Positions 20,925 to 30,882 of a stretch of DNA of 54,405 nucleotides are shown here, piece after piece. The stretch covers positions 290,732 through 345,136 of the forward strand of contig MU657169.1 in NCBI GenBank assembly GCA_026770575.1, in the 5' to 3' direction. Numbering within the stretch: position 1 is the first letter of the stretch; each line of letters starts with the position of its first letter. The notes under the pieces were generated by a model. That model saw only the letters and a list, made by a program, of their open reading frames with translations. It searched no databases and was not told the origin of the DNA. The stretch comes from Pelagophyceae sp. CCMP2097 (Eukaryota > Sar > Pelagophyceae). Made by a program: the position numbers and the translations under genes.

Positions 20925-21130
20925 GAATCCAGACTACTAGAGTGAGTCAAAGGCTGAAGAAGGCCGCTTGAGAACCGGCCTGCCCAAAGGCCCGCATCCA
21001 TCTCCGCCGCCGGCGTGAGCGGCCTCCGCCGCGTGCCGCGAGAAACGGCGGCGCGTCCCGTAAACATCCGCCCTCAATAAAATGCAAGTCCCCCGGACGG
21101 AGGGTTGTGCATCGACGCATTTGTTAAAGG
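20925..21130. other. Short convergent intergenic region
   Basis: 206 bp between the GlnRS stop and the Ada1 stop on the opposite strand. A possible AATAAA-type polyadenylation signal (CAATAAAATG) lies near 21075-21084 for the plus-strand transcript. Confidence 0.4.
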
Positions 21131-21992
21131 TCATTGCTGCGCGGTCTGGGCGCCGGCGACGATGCGGCGGACGTAGACTTCTAAAGCCGCCCCGAGCACG
21201 TGCGCCGCCGCCGGAGTCGCGCCGCCGCCGCAGCCTTTCTGAGCAGCAAGCTCGTTCATGCGCCCGCCGAGCCTACGAAACGGTGCGCAAGGGACGCGCC
21301 GTCGATGGAACTCACGTGGCGGCGCCTCGGAGCCGGGCCGGTGCGACGGCCTCCGCTTGAGTAGACGGCGCCTCGGCCGCGCGGGCGTCGCCCCGCGCCT
21401 CGGGGCCGTCCTGCTTGGGCCGCTGCCGATGAGTCAGCGAGACCGCCGCGTCGCATTCGTCGCATTCGCCGTCGCTCCGTCGTCTCTTGGCCGTGCGGTT
21501 GGCGTGCGCGCGGCCGGCGGCGTCGCGGAGGAGTGCCAGAATGAGGTCGTTGTGCCTCCGGACGTTTTCTAAACCCACCGTCCGTAGCACCACCTGCGAG
21601 GCGCCATCGTGCGATGCTCGGGCTTTGAGGATCGTACCGAGTCGAGCTTGCGCTTCGAGAGCCGTCGCGCAATGTACCTGCGTCCGAGGCTCGCGGCGGC
21701 GTCCACCAGCATGGGGAGGCTTGCAGTGTGAGCGCTTCGCGGTAGGCCTACGGATGCTTCGTTCGGACGAGGTACGCGCGCGATTGTCGGCACCCAAAAG
21801 CCCACCTCCCAAACGCACCGCCCAGCGCTTGTCCGGCCCGAGTTCGTGTTGCGCCTCGCACATGGCCATGTAGATTTCGCCTTTTGCCGCAGAGACGGCG
21901 TCCCTGCGAGGGTACAGGTGCAAGGGGTCAATCGGAACATCTATTCGGGCGCCTTGGAGCCGAATCCATTTCGGCGCCGGTGGTGACGCCAT
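21131..21992 (-). CDS. TADA1: SAGA complex subunit Ada1/Hfi1-like (Tada1), 4 exons
   Basis: The exons are 21992-21806, 21747-21638, 21593-21316 and 21272-21131; introns are 58, 44 and 43 bp. The start is M-A-S-P-P-A-P-K-W-I-R. Across introns 1 and 2 the protein reads V-D-A-A-A-S-L-G-R-R-Y-I-A-R-R-L-S-K-R-K then L-D-S|V-V-L-R-T-V-G-L-E-N-V-R-R-H-N-D, then L-I-L-A-L-L-R-D-A. This is the SAGA-Tad1 signature (F-x-x-x-K-L-S-K-x-E-F-D ... L-G-x-E-N-V-x-L-H-N). A nuclear-localisation-like K-R-R-R-S follows. The last exon (H-V-L-G-A-A-L-E-V-Y-V-R-R-I-V) looks like the C-terminal histone fold. Ada1 holds the SAGA histone acetyltransferase core together with TAF12 in the nucleus. It is short compared with the plant and yeast proteins. 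Confidence 0.8.
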
Positions 21993-22459
21993 ATCGGAGC
22001 CGGCCGCGTCTGTACCCGCCGTCGGCGGTCCTCTCTTGCGGACGAGCGCCGCGTGTTCTGCCTTGCGGACGAGCGCCCGGGCCGAATTTGCAAATGGTCG
22101 CCAAAAACAAACTTTTATAAATTTAAATTTTAACGAAAGCAAGGGTCCGTCACACGCGGCGGACACATATCGCGCACGCGGCTCTTGTGACAGAGTATGT
22201 CCTTGAACGTCAACAATACCTTGAAGCTCTCCGGAGATTTTCAGCGATTGAGACCGCATTCCGTGCGGACCGGCCGTGGCGAAGGCTTCTCCTGGAGCAC
22301 GCGTTCGCGGAGCGCCCTGGCGAGTGCGTGCCGGGGTCCCTGTATAGACATGGTGGTGTAACTTTACTGCCTCTATCGTCTCTGGGCTTGCGCTCCGCGG
22401 CGGCCCGCTTGCTGTGTCGTCAGCTGCGGCCTGCGGGCGGCGCCCGCGGCCTTTGCGCG
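21993..22459. other. Intergenic region upstream of Ada1
   Basis: 467 bp. A short AT-rich tract (TTTATAAATTTAAATTTTAA, about 22112-22131) lies about 120 bp upstream of the Ada1 start and is the best candidate core-promoter region. No gene recognised. Confidence 0.4.
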
Positions 22460-23787
22460 CTAGGTGAGCGGCGAGACGACGGCGGCGGCGAGGATGCGCG
22501 ACGCGTTGAGCTTGATGCCCAGGATGCCGAGCCTAGTAGCGAGCGGGGCGCGGTGAGTCGGCGGAAGGCGGAAGGTTTCTGGAAGGCGGTGGGTTTCTGG
22601 GCCTTTCCCGCGCCATTCTCGCAGGAGCGCTATTCCGGCAGGCGCGGCGGCTCGCGCTATCGAGAGCGCGAAGAGCGCGAGCGCGGCGACGACTGGGTAG
22701 AGGAAGACTTCGGTGCGGCGCAGGTATCTGCGAGGGATGTTTGATGATGGGATGCAGCCAATCCCATGCGTGGGATGGGATCTCATACAGCAAGGGGGAT
22801 CCCCGTCTGGGGCCCACTGGCTGGTGATGTACGGGGACTCTGGCTAATACGGCAGCGTGCGGAAGCCGAGGTGCGTGACGTAAAAGTACGCCGAGAGGGC
22901 CAGCGTGTGCGTCGCGTTGGCCACGAGCATGGCAATAAACGAGTGGCCCAGCGTGATGGGCAGCGCGAAGAAGTGCCTTTTGTGAAACGTTCGATGACTC
23001 CTTGTGCCCAGGGCGTCGCCGATGCATAACGGCTGCAAAGAGACGCACCCGACGTACGCCACGAGGAAGTAGGCGAAGAAGGCGTTGCAGTGGACCTGCG
23101 GTTGTCAAAGTGTATCTTCCAAACGAAACGCAAACGGACGTCAAAAGCACGCACGTCAAAGGCGTAGAGCCACTCTACTTTTTGCTCGACGGAGTGCGAC
23201 CACTTTTGCTCCCGCAGGAAGCGGTTCGCCAGCGACGCGTGCCTGCATTCAAGAGCGCGCTTGCCGCACATGTGCCGTGCGTCTGCCAAAATATGTTTTT
23301 CAAAAGAATCGGGACTCACAGCGAGCTCGCTGCGACGCCACAGGTGAACCAGTGGAGCACGACTGCGACGAAGCAGAGGTAGGCGTACGTGATGCCCCTC
23401 TGCGCGCCGAGGGCTGCCGCGGACGCGAGCGCGGAGACGAGGAGGAACGCAATCTGGACGACCGCAAACGCCGGGTCGTCGCGCGCCCAGCGGTTCTTCG
23501 TCTGCTTGCGGTAGTACGCCTGCTTGAAGATGCGCTGCGGCTGCAGGAAGCAGAGAGAGAGCATCTCATCCAGGGCCTATCCTCAGAGGTGTAAAGCTAA
23601 AGACGGGCCGCTGCGAAAGCGACGGCAGTTGCCGCTCCGGGAGCGCAGTCCGCGGCGCGCCCACGCTCGGGTGCCGCTCGGCGTCTGCGCCGCCGGGTCC
23701 CCTCGACGGCGTCGTGGACACGGGCCCGCGCCGCCTCGAAATCCATTTGACGAAAGTCCAAAGACCGCCGCAGGATCGGCCGCAGCC
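22460..23787 (-). CDS. UNC50: UNC-50 family Golgi membrane protein, at least 6 exons (5' end unresolved)
   Basis: Exons: about 23787-23720 (L-R-R-S-L-D-F-R-Q-M-D-F-E), 23576-23320 (Y-Y-R-K-Q-T-K-N-R-W-A-R-D-D-P-A-F), 23242-23155 (E-W-L-Y-A-F-D), 23095-22851 (V-H-C-N-A-F-F-A-Y-F ... Y-F-Y-V-T-H-L-G-F-R-T-L-P), 22727-22656 (Y-L-R-R-T-E-V-F-L-Y-P-V-V) and 22532-22460. All these blocks match UNC50 in order, including W-A-R-D-D-P-A-F and the F-D-V-H-x-N-A-F motif. Introns are 143, 77, 59, 123 and 123 bp. The last has a GC donor (GCGAGC) and joins A-L-S-I-A|L-G-I, as in the family; left unspliced it stays open. The protein has about five membrane helices and acts in Golgi trafficking. The start codon probably lies in an upstream exon not found. 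Confidence 0.85.
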
Positions 23788-24287
23788 TAGGCGACGCGTT
23801 CGGGCGGCGTTGGAAGCGGCGCCTGGCCGGCGTCCACCCGGCCGGCGTCCGCCTGGCCGGCGTCGCGCAAAAGGACGCACAGCGGGAACGTGCGCTCCCA
23901 GACGGTGCCGGACGACTCGTTTGCGTAATCGTCGCTCGTCGCCTGCTTGGAGGCGTCGCATCGCGCGGGGCTCTTCTCCGGGGCGGCGGTCCGGGCTCAC
24001 GTGGTAGCGCGACGCGGTCTGCCGTCGTTCCAAGCCGCGGTGCAACGGAAGCGCGTTGGACATGGTGTGCATCATCGCACGCGGGCGCGCCGCGCCGCGG
24101 GGGCGCAAGAGGGGGCGGCACGGAAGCGAAGCGCGCGCGGCGAGCTCCCGAGGCTGCGCAAAAACAAAACTACGATCGCCGACAACGGATTCCGAAGCCG
24201 TTGATAGATTTTCGGAGAAAGAAAGCTTAAGCAGCACTCAAATCTTGGAAGCGCCGCAGTGCGCCGCTTCAGCCGACTCCGCAAGGC
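23788..24287. other. Divergent intergenic region, UNC50 / acyl-CoA ligase
   Basis: Contains the unresolved UNC50 5' exon region. At about 23828-23868 lies a short degenerate tandem repeat of a GGCCGGCGTC-centred unit, three copies. It should hold both promoters. Confidence 0.4.
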
Positions 24288-26803
24288 ATGCTCGCTTCGC
24301 TGCGGCGGCGCGGCCGCGCGCTGCTCGGCCGGCGGCCGCTTTCGATCTACAAGTCGAAGCTGGCGCTGCCTGATGTGCCCAAGGTCGCGTATAGCCCCGC
24401 GTCCTCTCGACCTCTCGGAGCGACCAGATGACCTCGTGATGACACTCGCCTCGCGCAGCCTCACAGAGTACCTCGTGCAGCACTTCCACAAGTATGGCGA
24501 AAAGGTGCGTCTTGCTCCGTGGTCCTTGCAAGGCAGCTCCGTCGACGGGCGGTCCTTCCAAGACTTCTTTGACGGGTCGCACCGCCGCCGCCTTTGCAGG
24601 TCATGGTCGTGGACGGTTTGACGGGCGCGGAGCTTCGATTTTGCGACTTTGGGCCTCGAGTTTCAGCAGCCGCCACCAAACTCGGCGCCGCCACAAACTG
24701 CTTCGGCGCCGGCGACTCGCTCATGATCTTCGCCCCAAACTGTGAGCCAACCGCCTGATGACGCATCTCAAGCAACGCTTCAGGCATCGAGTACCCAATC
24801 GCCTTCCACGCCGCGCTCGTGTGCGTGCCCTCAAAGTCGCTCGACGTCGGTCGACGATGGAGCCGTGTAGGCGCGGCGGCGTGGCGACGACTGCCAACCC
24901 GGCGTACACGCCTGCGGAGCTGGCGCACCAGATTCGCGATTCGAGCGTGCGGCACCTCCTCACGTCCGCCGCGGGCGAGGCGACGGCGCGCGAGGCTCTC
25001 AAGCTTGCCGGCAGCGACGCCTCCGTCTCCGTCCTCGGCGAACCGGGCGCCATCACGTCCGTCGACGTCGGCGATGCGCCGCCGGGCGCAGACCTCTCGT
25101 GAGCACTGCCTCCCTGTCGAAACGAAGCGGCCTCCCCCCGGCCTTTTGATTGAGCCGCGCAGCTTCTCGCTCGCTTCAAGGGCGTCGACGGTGCCCGACG
25201 ACGTCGACTTGCGGCTGCGATCCGCCCCGTTTGACGCTACCAAGTCTATAGCCGTTATCCCCTACTCGTCGGGCACGTGCGTTTCGCCGCCGATGAAGGC
25301 CGTATTTCCCGGAAGGGCGCGTCGGGGCCGCCAATGTCGCGCTAGGACCGGCGTCGCGAAAGGGGTTTTGCTCACTCATCATAACCTGGTCGCGAACCTT
25401 GTCCAAGTCGTATCCATGGTGCACCACACGCGCCAACACATGCTGCCCCACGACTCCGTCTTCCTCTGCCTCCTGCGAGGCGCCCGCGCCCGCACGTGGT
25501 TCCATCGCTTGCCATGGCGTCCATATTGGAATTCCTAGGCCCATGTTCCATATTTACGGCATGACGGCCGTGAGCCAGGCCATGCTCCTCGGCCACACGC
25601 TCGTCTCGCTGCCGGGCTTCACGCCGGAGACGTTCCTCGACGCGCTGGAGAAGCACCGCGTCACTTGGGCCTATCTTGTGCCGCCGCTCATTTTATTCCT
25701 CGCCAAGTCTCCTTTAGTGGACGCCCACAAGCTCCGGTACCTCAAAGTCGTCACGTCGGGCGCCGTGCGTCTGCCGGGAGTATCACTCGCATCATCGCGT
25801 CGGTAGGCGCCGCTCGACGCGGCGGTCCAGCTCGAGGCGGCGAATCGTGTCGACATCGAGATATTCCAGGCGTACGGTCTGACAGAGACGTCGCCGGCGG
25901 TGCTCATCGACCCGGCCGTGACGCCGGGCACGTCGGGGCAGCGAGCGCCCGGCGCCCTTTGCCTCGGGGCGCGGTGCTGCGTGGGGGGCCGATGATAGAC
26001 TCGTTCAATCGCCGATGATAGACTCGTTCAATCGCCCCCAAGTGATGGACTCATCAGATGGACGACGTTGCAGGCCTGCTGGGCGCAGGCCTGACGCTGG
26101 CGTTGCAGGCTCGTGCCGGGCACGGAGGCGATGCTCAAGGTCGACGTCGGCGATTTGGAGCCGCCCGTGTACCGCGACGCGCTCGTGGGCGAGGCCGGCG
26201 AGGCGTGGTTCCGCGGACCCCAGGTCATGCGCGGATACGTGAACCGCCCCGACGCCACCGCGGCCTGCGTCACGCCCGACGGCTGGCTCCAGACGGGCGA
26301 CGCGGCGACGATTGACGCGGAAGGAAACTTCCGAATCGTCGACAGGATCAAGGAGCTCATCAAGGTCAAAGGATTGCAGGTCCGTCTCCCTTGCCAAAGG
26401 GGCCTCTTTCAGACTTTGTAGGTCGCGCCGGCTGAGTTGGAGGGCCTGCTCCTCACGCACGCCGACGTGGCCGACGCCGCCGTCGTGCCCCAACGCGACG
26501 ACCGCGCGGGCGAGCTGCCGCACGCTTTTGTCGTCCTCAAGGCCGGGCGCGCGCTCGACGCCGCCGCCGTGTGCGAATTTATCAAAGGTCAGACGGCGCC
26601 GCACAAGTGGCTCGGGGGCGTCACGTTTTCAGACGCCATCCCAAAGTCGGTTCGTATTTCTCTATGGCGCTGCTCCCGAGGCCTCTGCAGACGAGCCGCA
26701 AACGCCGCGGTCCAATTAGGCCTCTGGGAAGATCCTCCGTCGGATCCTCCGCGACCAGCTCGCGCAAGGCGCCGCACTATACATCTCACTATACGCACAA
26801 TAG
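24288..26803 (+). CDS. 4-coumarate-CoA ligase-like acyl-CoA synthetase, 12 exons
   Basis: Exons: 24288-24383, 24421-24504, 24600-24741, 24784-24820, 24871-25098, 25181-25276, 25346-25474, 25539-25764, 25807-25940, 26109-26379, 26422-26649 and 26720-26803. The spliced ANL-family motifs are continuous: P-Y-S-S-G-T|T-G-V-A-K-G-V (AMP-binding P-loop), L-P|M-F-H-I-Y-G-M, Q-A-Y-G-L-T-E-T-S-P, G-W-L-Q-T-G-D, R-I-V-D-R-I-K-E-L-I-K-V-K-G-L-Q|V-A-P-A-E-L-E and P-K-S|A-S-G-K-I-L-R-R (catalytic Lys). It adenylates a carboxylic acid and transfers it to CoA. The basic N-terminus (M-L-A-S-L-R-R-R-G-R-A-L-L) suggests mitochondrial import. Introns 7 (25475-25538) and 9 (25941-26108) use GC donors (GCGAG). Intron 1 (37 bp) is the least certain. 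Exon 4 is only 37 nt. The substrate could be an aromatic or fatty acid. Confidence 0.9.
25991..26036. repeat. 23-bp perfect tandem duplication inside an intron
   Basis: GATGATAGACTCGTTCAATC plus GCC occurs twice back to back, within the GC-AG intron 9 of the acyl-CoA ligase gene. Confidence 0.95.
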
Positions 26804-27244
26804 AAGCACGACCTTTTCGACGCTCCCCCGAGCTTGCGATAGCTTGGCTGACCTCTTTTAGAGTCTTGGTCTTTCCCAGGGGACTACTCTTTCCCACGGG
26901 ACTCGGCGGATCCGCGGGCTGCCCCGACGCAGTCGGACGCAGTGCCCGTCGTCCAAGGTCCCCAGAAGCGCGACGGCTGGAGCCGTTCAGCGTGGGCCCC
27001 GGTCTCTCCAGACTCGGAGCTCTTCCCAAGGCCGTGATCGACGATCGTATACTTCGAATATACCGTGACGCGTACGCTCGTGCCAGTGGGCCGTGGCAGG
27101 CCGCATGCCGGCACGAGTCAACGCCCTTTTGGCGATAAGAAAACCCGCGCCGCAATCCGCACAACGGCCTTTGCTCTCGCTCCGGTGGGCCGGTCGTACG
27201 GCGCTCTTGTCTTCGGCGGCGGTGGCGGCCTCTGCGCGGCCTCT
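26804..27244. other. Intergenic region
   Basis: 441 bp between two plus-strand genes. CTTTCCCA(G/C)GGGACT occurs twice near 26871-26902. No gene recognised. The downstream gene's frame is open back to 27065, so part of this may be coding. Confidence 0.4.
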
Positions 27245-28020
27245 ATGGAGTCCAAGTTCGACGGGTCGCCCGGCGGGTCGGTGTGCGGCAAGTTGTTGGA
27301 TGCGAACCATAAGCGCAAGCAGGCCGAGCACGACAAGCAGCTCCTGATGAACCGCATCGCTTTATTAAAGAAGGAGGAAGACCGCGCCTGGAAGAAGATC
27401 CAAAAGACCAAGGGCCGCGCCGAGGAGATTTTGAAGATTCGAATCGACCACGAGAACGAGACGGAGAAGCGGAGGCAGCTCTCCCTCACCGAGATCCGGA
27501 GGTGCGTGTCTTGTGTGTGGCGCCTCCCGCCTTTTTCTCTTCGATGCTTCGCTTTAGGCAAAAGGACGACGCGGACCGCAACTTTGCGTCGGAGGACGCG
27601 TCTCGCGCGGCGCGCGAGCGGCAGATGGCGGCAGTGACGGACCGCAAGCGCGCCGACGTGAAGAGCGTGCGCGAGGACGCGGCGGAGGCGCGCGAGTTCG
27701 TCCGGTTGCAGCGCCTGGACGAAATCGTGGCCAAGCAGACGCGCCGCACGGAGATGAAGCTGCGCGAGGACCTCCTCAAGGAAAGGCGCGAGGGCGAGCG
27801 CCTCTCGCAGCTCGAATCCAATCGGCGCGCGTACGAGGACCGCATCGCGGCGCAAGCACGCGAGTCGGCGGAGAAGGAGGCCGAAGTCGCGAAGATGGAG
27901 CGGGTCGAAATGCAGCTCATCAATCAGCTGAAAAAGACGCAAGTCATGCAGCAGCAGGCCTTTGAGGACCTCGAGCACGCGCTCAACGGCGACCTGACAA
28001 AGTTCCGAAACGCACGGTGA
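27245..28020 (+). CDS. Long coiled-coil protein, unassigned (2 exons)
   Basis: The exons are 27245-27501 and 27558-28020; the intron is 56 bp (GTGCGT..TTAG) and joins E-I-R-R|Q-K-D-D-A-D-R-N. The product of about 239 residues is almost entirely charged alpha-helix: KRKQAEHDKQLLMNRIALLK, then R-R-T-E-M-K-L-R-E-D-L-L-K-E-R-R and Q-L-I-N-Q-L-K-K-T-Q-V-M-Q-Q-Q. Heptad-like spacing covers nearly the whole chain. This composition is common among axonemal and cytoskeletal coiled-coil proteins, but I recognise no specific orthologue. The start was chosen at M-E-S-K-F-D-G; an upstream in-frame start at 27065 would add a low-complexity leader. Confidence 0.7.
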
Positions 28021-28130
28021 CCGCCGAAACACGCAGGCGGCCACGCCGCCGCGAATCTTCTTGTCTAAACCCGTCCCTCGGACCCGCGTCGACAGGGCAC
28101 ATGTGGTTAATACAGGCACGGCGGCGGGCC

Positions 28131-29207
28131 TCAGCCCGTCGCGTGCACGAGGGGCGGGAGTTCGCAGCTCGACTTTGGTGGTCGCGGGCGGTGCGGCGGG
28201 CCGTCCGGCGAAGCGTGTTGCGCGTCCGCTTGCCAGGGCGGCGTCGGCCTACGCGTCGAAACGTATCGCGTCGCCTGCCCGACGGCCAGCAAAACGGGCG
28301 ATTCGGGCGCTGCGTCGCGCTTTGGCAGCGTCCCTTCCCGCGTGGGCGCGAAGCGGACGTGTCTTTCCTTGGGCGCCGCTGCGTCGTCCGGCAAAGGCTC
28401 GCGGTCGTCCGGCGTCGGGCGGTCGTCCGGCGTCTGGAAGTCGCTATGCCCGGAGCCTGGCGGCGTCGACAGCGGCGGCAACGGCTTCGAGACCGGCGGC
28501 GGCGTCGACGACGACCGCGGCGGCAGTGTCGACGCGCGCGGCGGCTTCGACGTGCTAGGCGGCGTCGACGTGCGTGGCGGCGTCGACACACGCGGCGGTG
28601 TCGACGCGGCCGGCGGCGGCGACGTCGACGCGGGAGGCGGTGTCGATGAGGGCGGCGGTGTCGACGCGCGCGGCGGCGGCGACGTGCGCGGCGGCGATGA
28701 CGTGCGCGGCGGCCCGCGCCGCGCCGGATCCTCGTCGGAGGCCGGCGGCGGCGAGGCTTGTGTCGGCGAGCAGAGGTTGCGCGCCTCGGGCTCCGCGTGG
28801 CGCCTCAGCGTGCGCACGAGGTCGTCCTTTTCGAGGCAGTTTGCGATGTCGACCCTGCGCTCCTTTGCTACACGTTTCAGCTGCGAAATGGAGAGCACGT
28901 CGTACGCGTCGCCGGCCGGCTTGGGCGGCGTCGCCGGCGATTCCTGCGCGCGCGCGGGCCGCTCCGCCTGGTGGTCGCGGAGGCCGCTGAGGCGGAGCGC
29001 TGCCACGATTTCCGCCTTTTCGTAGCAGCCCCGAATGTCCACGCCTACGGTCGTCGCGGCGTCGACGCGTGCCTCGAGACTTGTACGGGTCCGGCCGAGC
29101 GGCGGGCCGTCGTTCGAGTGGCTCGTCGTCTACGCACCGTGCTTGCCGGCCACTTCCTTGAGCTTCTTGATCGACATGGCACCGAAGCAAAAAGCCACCT
29201 CCGCCAT
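28131..29207 (-). CDS. Pro-rich protein with two SAP-like helical motifs (2 exons)
   Basis: The exons are 29207-29138 and 29044-28131; the intron is 93 bp (GTGCGT..GTAG), giving K-H-G|V-D-I-R-G-C-Y. Two homologous motifs are visible. The first is M-S-I-K-K-L-K-E-V-A-G-K-H-G-V-D-I-R-G-C plus Y-E-K-A-E-I-V-A-A-L. The second is L-S-I-S-Q-L-K-R-V-A-K-E-R-R-V-D-I-A-N-C plus L-E-K-D-D-L-V-R-T-L. These are helix-turn-helix units of SAP/ARMET-C-like type that often bind nucleic acid or chaperone partners. A long low-complexity region follows, built from S-T-P-P / S-P-P-R-T repeats, then a basic tail. An alternative start is the ATG at 29177. Function not assigned. Confidence 0.6.
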
Positions 29208-29392
29208 ATGCCCGAGGACCCCGCGCCGGGCCCCCGCGCGCGGCCCCGCAGACCGCGGCGCTTAAAGCGCTCGGCGCTCTCGACGCTTGCCTTGCACTTG
29301 CGTTCGATTGCACTTGCGTTGGAAAAGAGATTTGATCAACGCCTCAAGGCGTTCTGCTGACGCCTCGTACGTTCAGCGACCCTAAGGACGGG

Positions 29393-30793
29393 ATGTTCCT
29401 CCGCATCCTCCTCGCGGCGCAGGTTGCCGGGGCCTTCAACGCCTTGGTCGCGCCGAAACGCGCGCCCGTGCGGCTCTTCAACGCCGCGGCCGACGAGCCC
29501 GATGCGCAACTGGACCGAGCCATTGATTTGGAAATTAGTTCGAGTACCCAAAGTTCAACCGTAAAACCCGGCGTCCACCGCGACGGCGCCGCCTCCAGCG
29601 GAGCCGCGCGCCGTACGCGGAAAGTTCGCGACAAATACTTTTGTTGCACCCTCGTTTCGCGGGCTAGAAGACATTAAAGCCCGCGGCTCGACGTTTGCGT
29701 TAGATCGCTCGCTCGGCGCTGCGGCAGATCGAGGACGCGTCGGTTCTGAAGCGGCAGGCGGACACCGCGCTGCGCGGCGGCGTCGAGCTCCTCCGCGCCG
29801 CGCTGACCAACGCCATCAACGCGGCCAACAACCGCCAAAAGCAGAGTGCGTCCTGGACATGAGGTCCTCCCCGCCGACGCGGGTCGTAGGCGCCGCCGTC
29901 GAGGCTGACCTGGACTCGACGGTGCTGCAGTGCCGGTCGCGCGCGACGAGCGAGCGCGACCTCGTGCGCTCTCTGACTGAGGTTGCGAAGATGACGCCCG
30001 AGCCGTCGCTCTCGGCGTCCCTCGCCGGCGTCGCCGCCGTCAAGGCCGAGCTCGTCGACAACTACGCTGCCATCGCCGACGACGTCGAAGCGACGGCCGC
30101 CGCGGTGAAGGACCGCTCGCGGAAAGCAGCCGACGGCATCGCCTCGTGAGTTGACGAGCCCCGCGAATCCGCGAGAGATGCGACGCGTAGCTTGACTGTC
30201 ATCCTGGCCACGCTGCCGCCGGCGGGGAGCGACGCCGTCCTCGCGTTCTCCTGGGTTGCCGTTTCCGAGGCGCGCGCCACGCTCGCATCGCTCGAAGAGT
30301 CGACGGCTGGGGCCATCGAGGACGCAAAGGCCATCCGCGACATGGCCTTTGAGAGCCGTGCGTGCTCTCCCCGCTTCTTCGCCGCCTCTTGACTCCCCGA
30401 TTAGGCAACGTTCGGTCCAAAGCTATCCGTCAAGTGGGCAAAGTCAAAGGCCCGGCCCCGGCGGCGCCGGCCCCGGCGGTCTCGTCGGCGTCCGTGCGCG
30501 AGGCCGCGAGCGCCGCCGCCGACGCGGCCGCGGCGCTCGGCGACTGGTTGCTCTCGCCGGCGCCGGACGTGTACATGCGCGACGTCGCGCTCCGGGCTCA
30601 AGGCCTCACGAAAAACTTTGGCGTGCCGTCGAACGCGTCCAAGCCCGTCGTCGCGTCGTCCAAGCCCGCGGAGGTCGTCACGCCCAAGCCCCCGGAGGCC
30701 GTTTCCAAGCCCGCGTCGAGCGTCACGGGTGACATGCCCTACGCCGCGCCGCCGGCCAACGCCTCGGCGGCGACGATGGAGGCGGCGCAGTAG
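29393..30793 (+). CDS. Putative plastid-targeted helical protein, unassigned (5 exons)
   Basis: The exons are 29393-29560, 29704-29845, 29890-30145, 30191-30357 and 30405-30793; donors are GTAAAA, GTGCGT, GTGAGT and GTGCGT, and phases agree at each join. The N-terminus (M-F-L-R-I-L-L-A-A-Q-V-A-G-A-F-N-A-L-V-A) is a signal peptide ending in A-F followed by a basic, acid-poor stretch. That is like the bipartite A-F-type plastid leaders of stramenopile algae. The mature part is Ala-rich alpha-helix (A-L-R-Q-I-E-D-A-S-V-L-K-R-Q-A; A-G-V-A-A-V-K-A-E-L-V-D-N-Y-A-A) with a Pro/Val-rich C-terminal tail. No family recognised. Plastid location is inference. Confidence 0.6.
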
Positions 30794-30882
30794 CTTGCTT
30801 CGGCGTGAATAAAAATGGATTGTTTACCGAGGGGCGGTTTTCGCCGGTGCGCCTCTTGCGCGGCGATCGGCGGCCGCGGGGG

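Noticed and set aside
28480..28740. GTCGACGCGCGGCGG-like repeats as a minisatellite locus
   Set aside because: They are in frame in the minus-strand gene and encode S-T-P-P/S-P-P-R units with varied codons, so they are better explained as protein low complexity.
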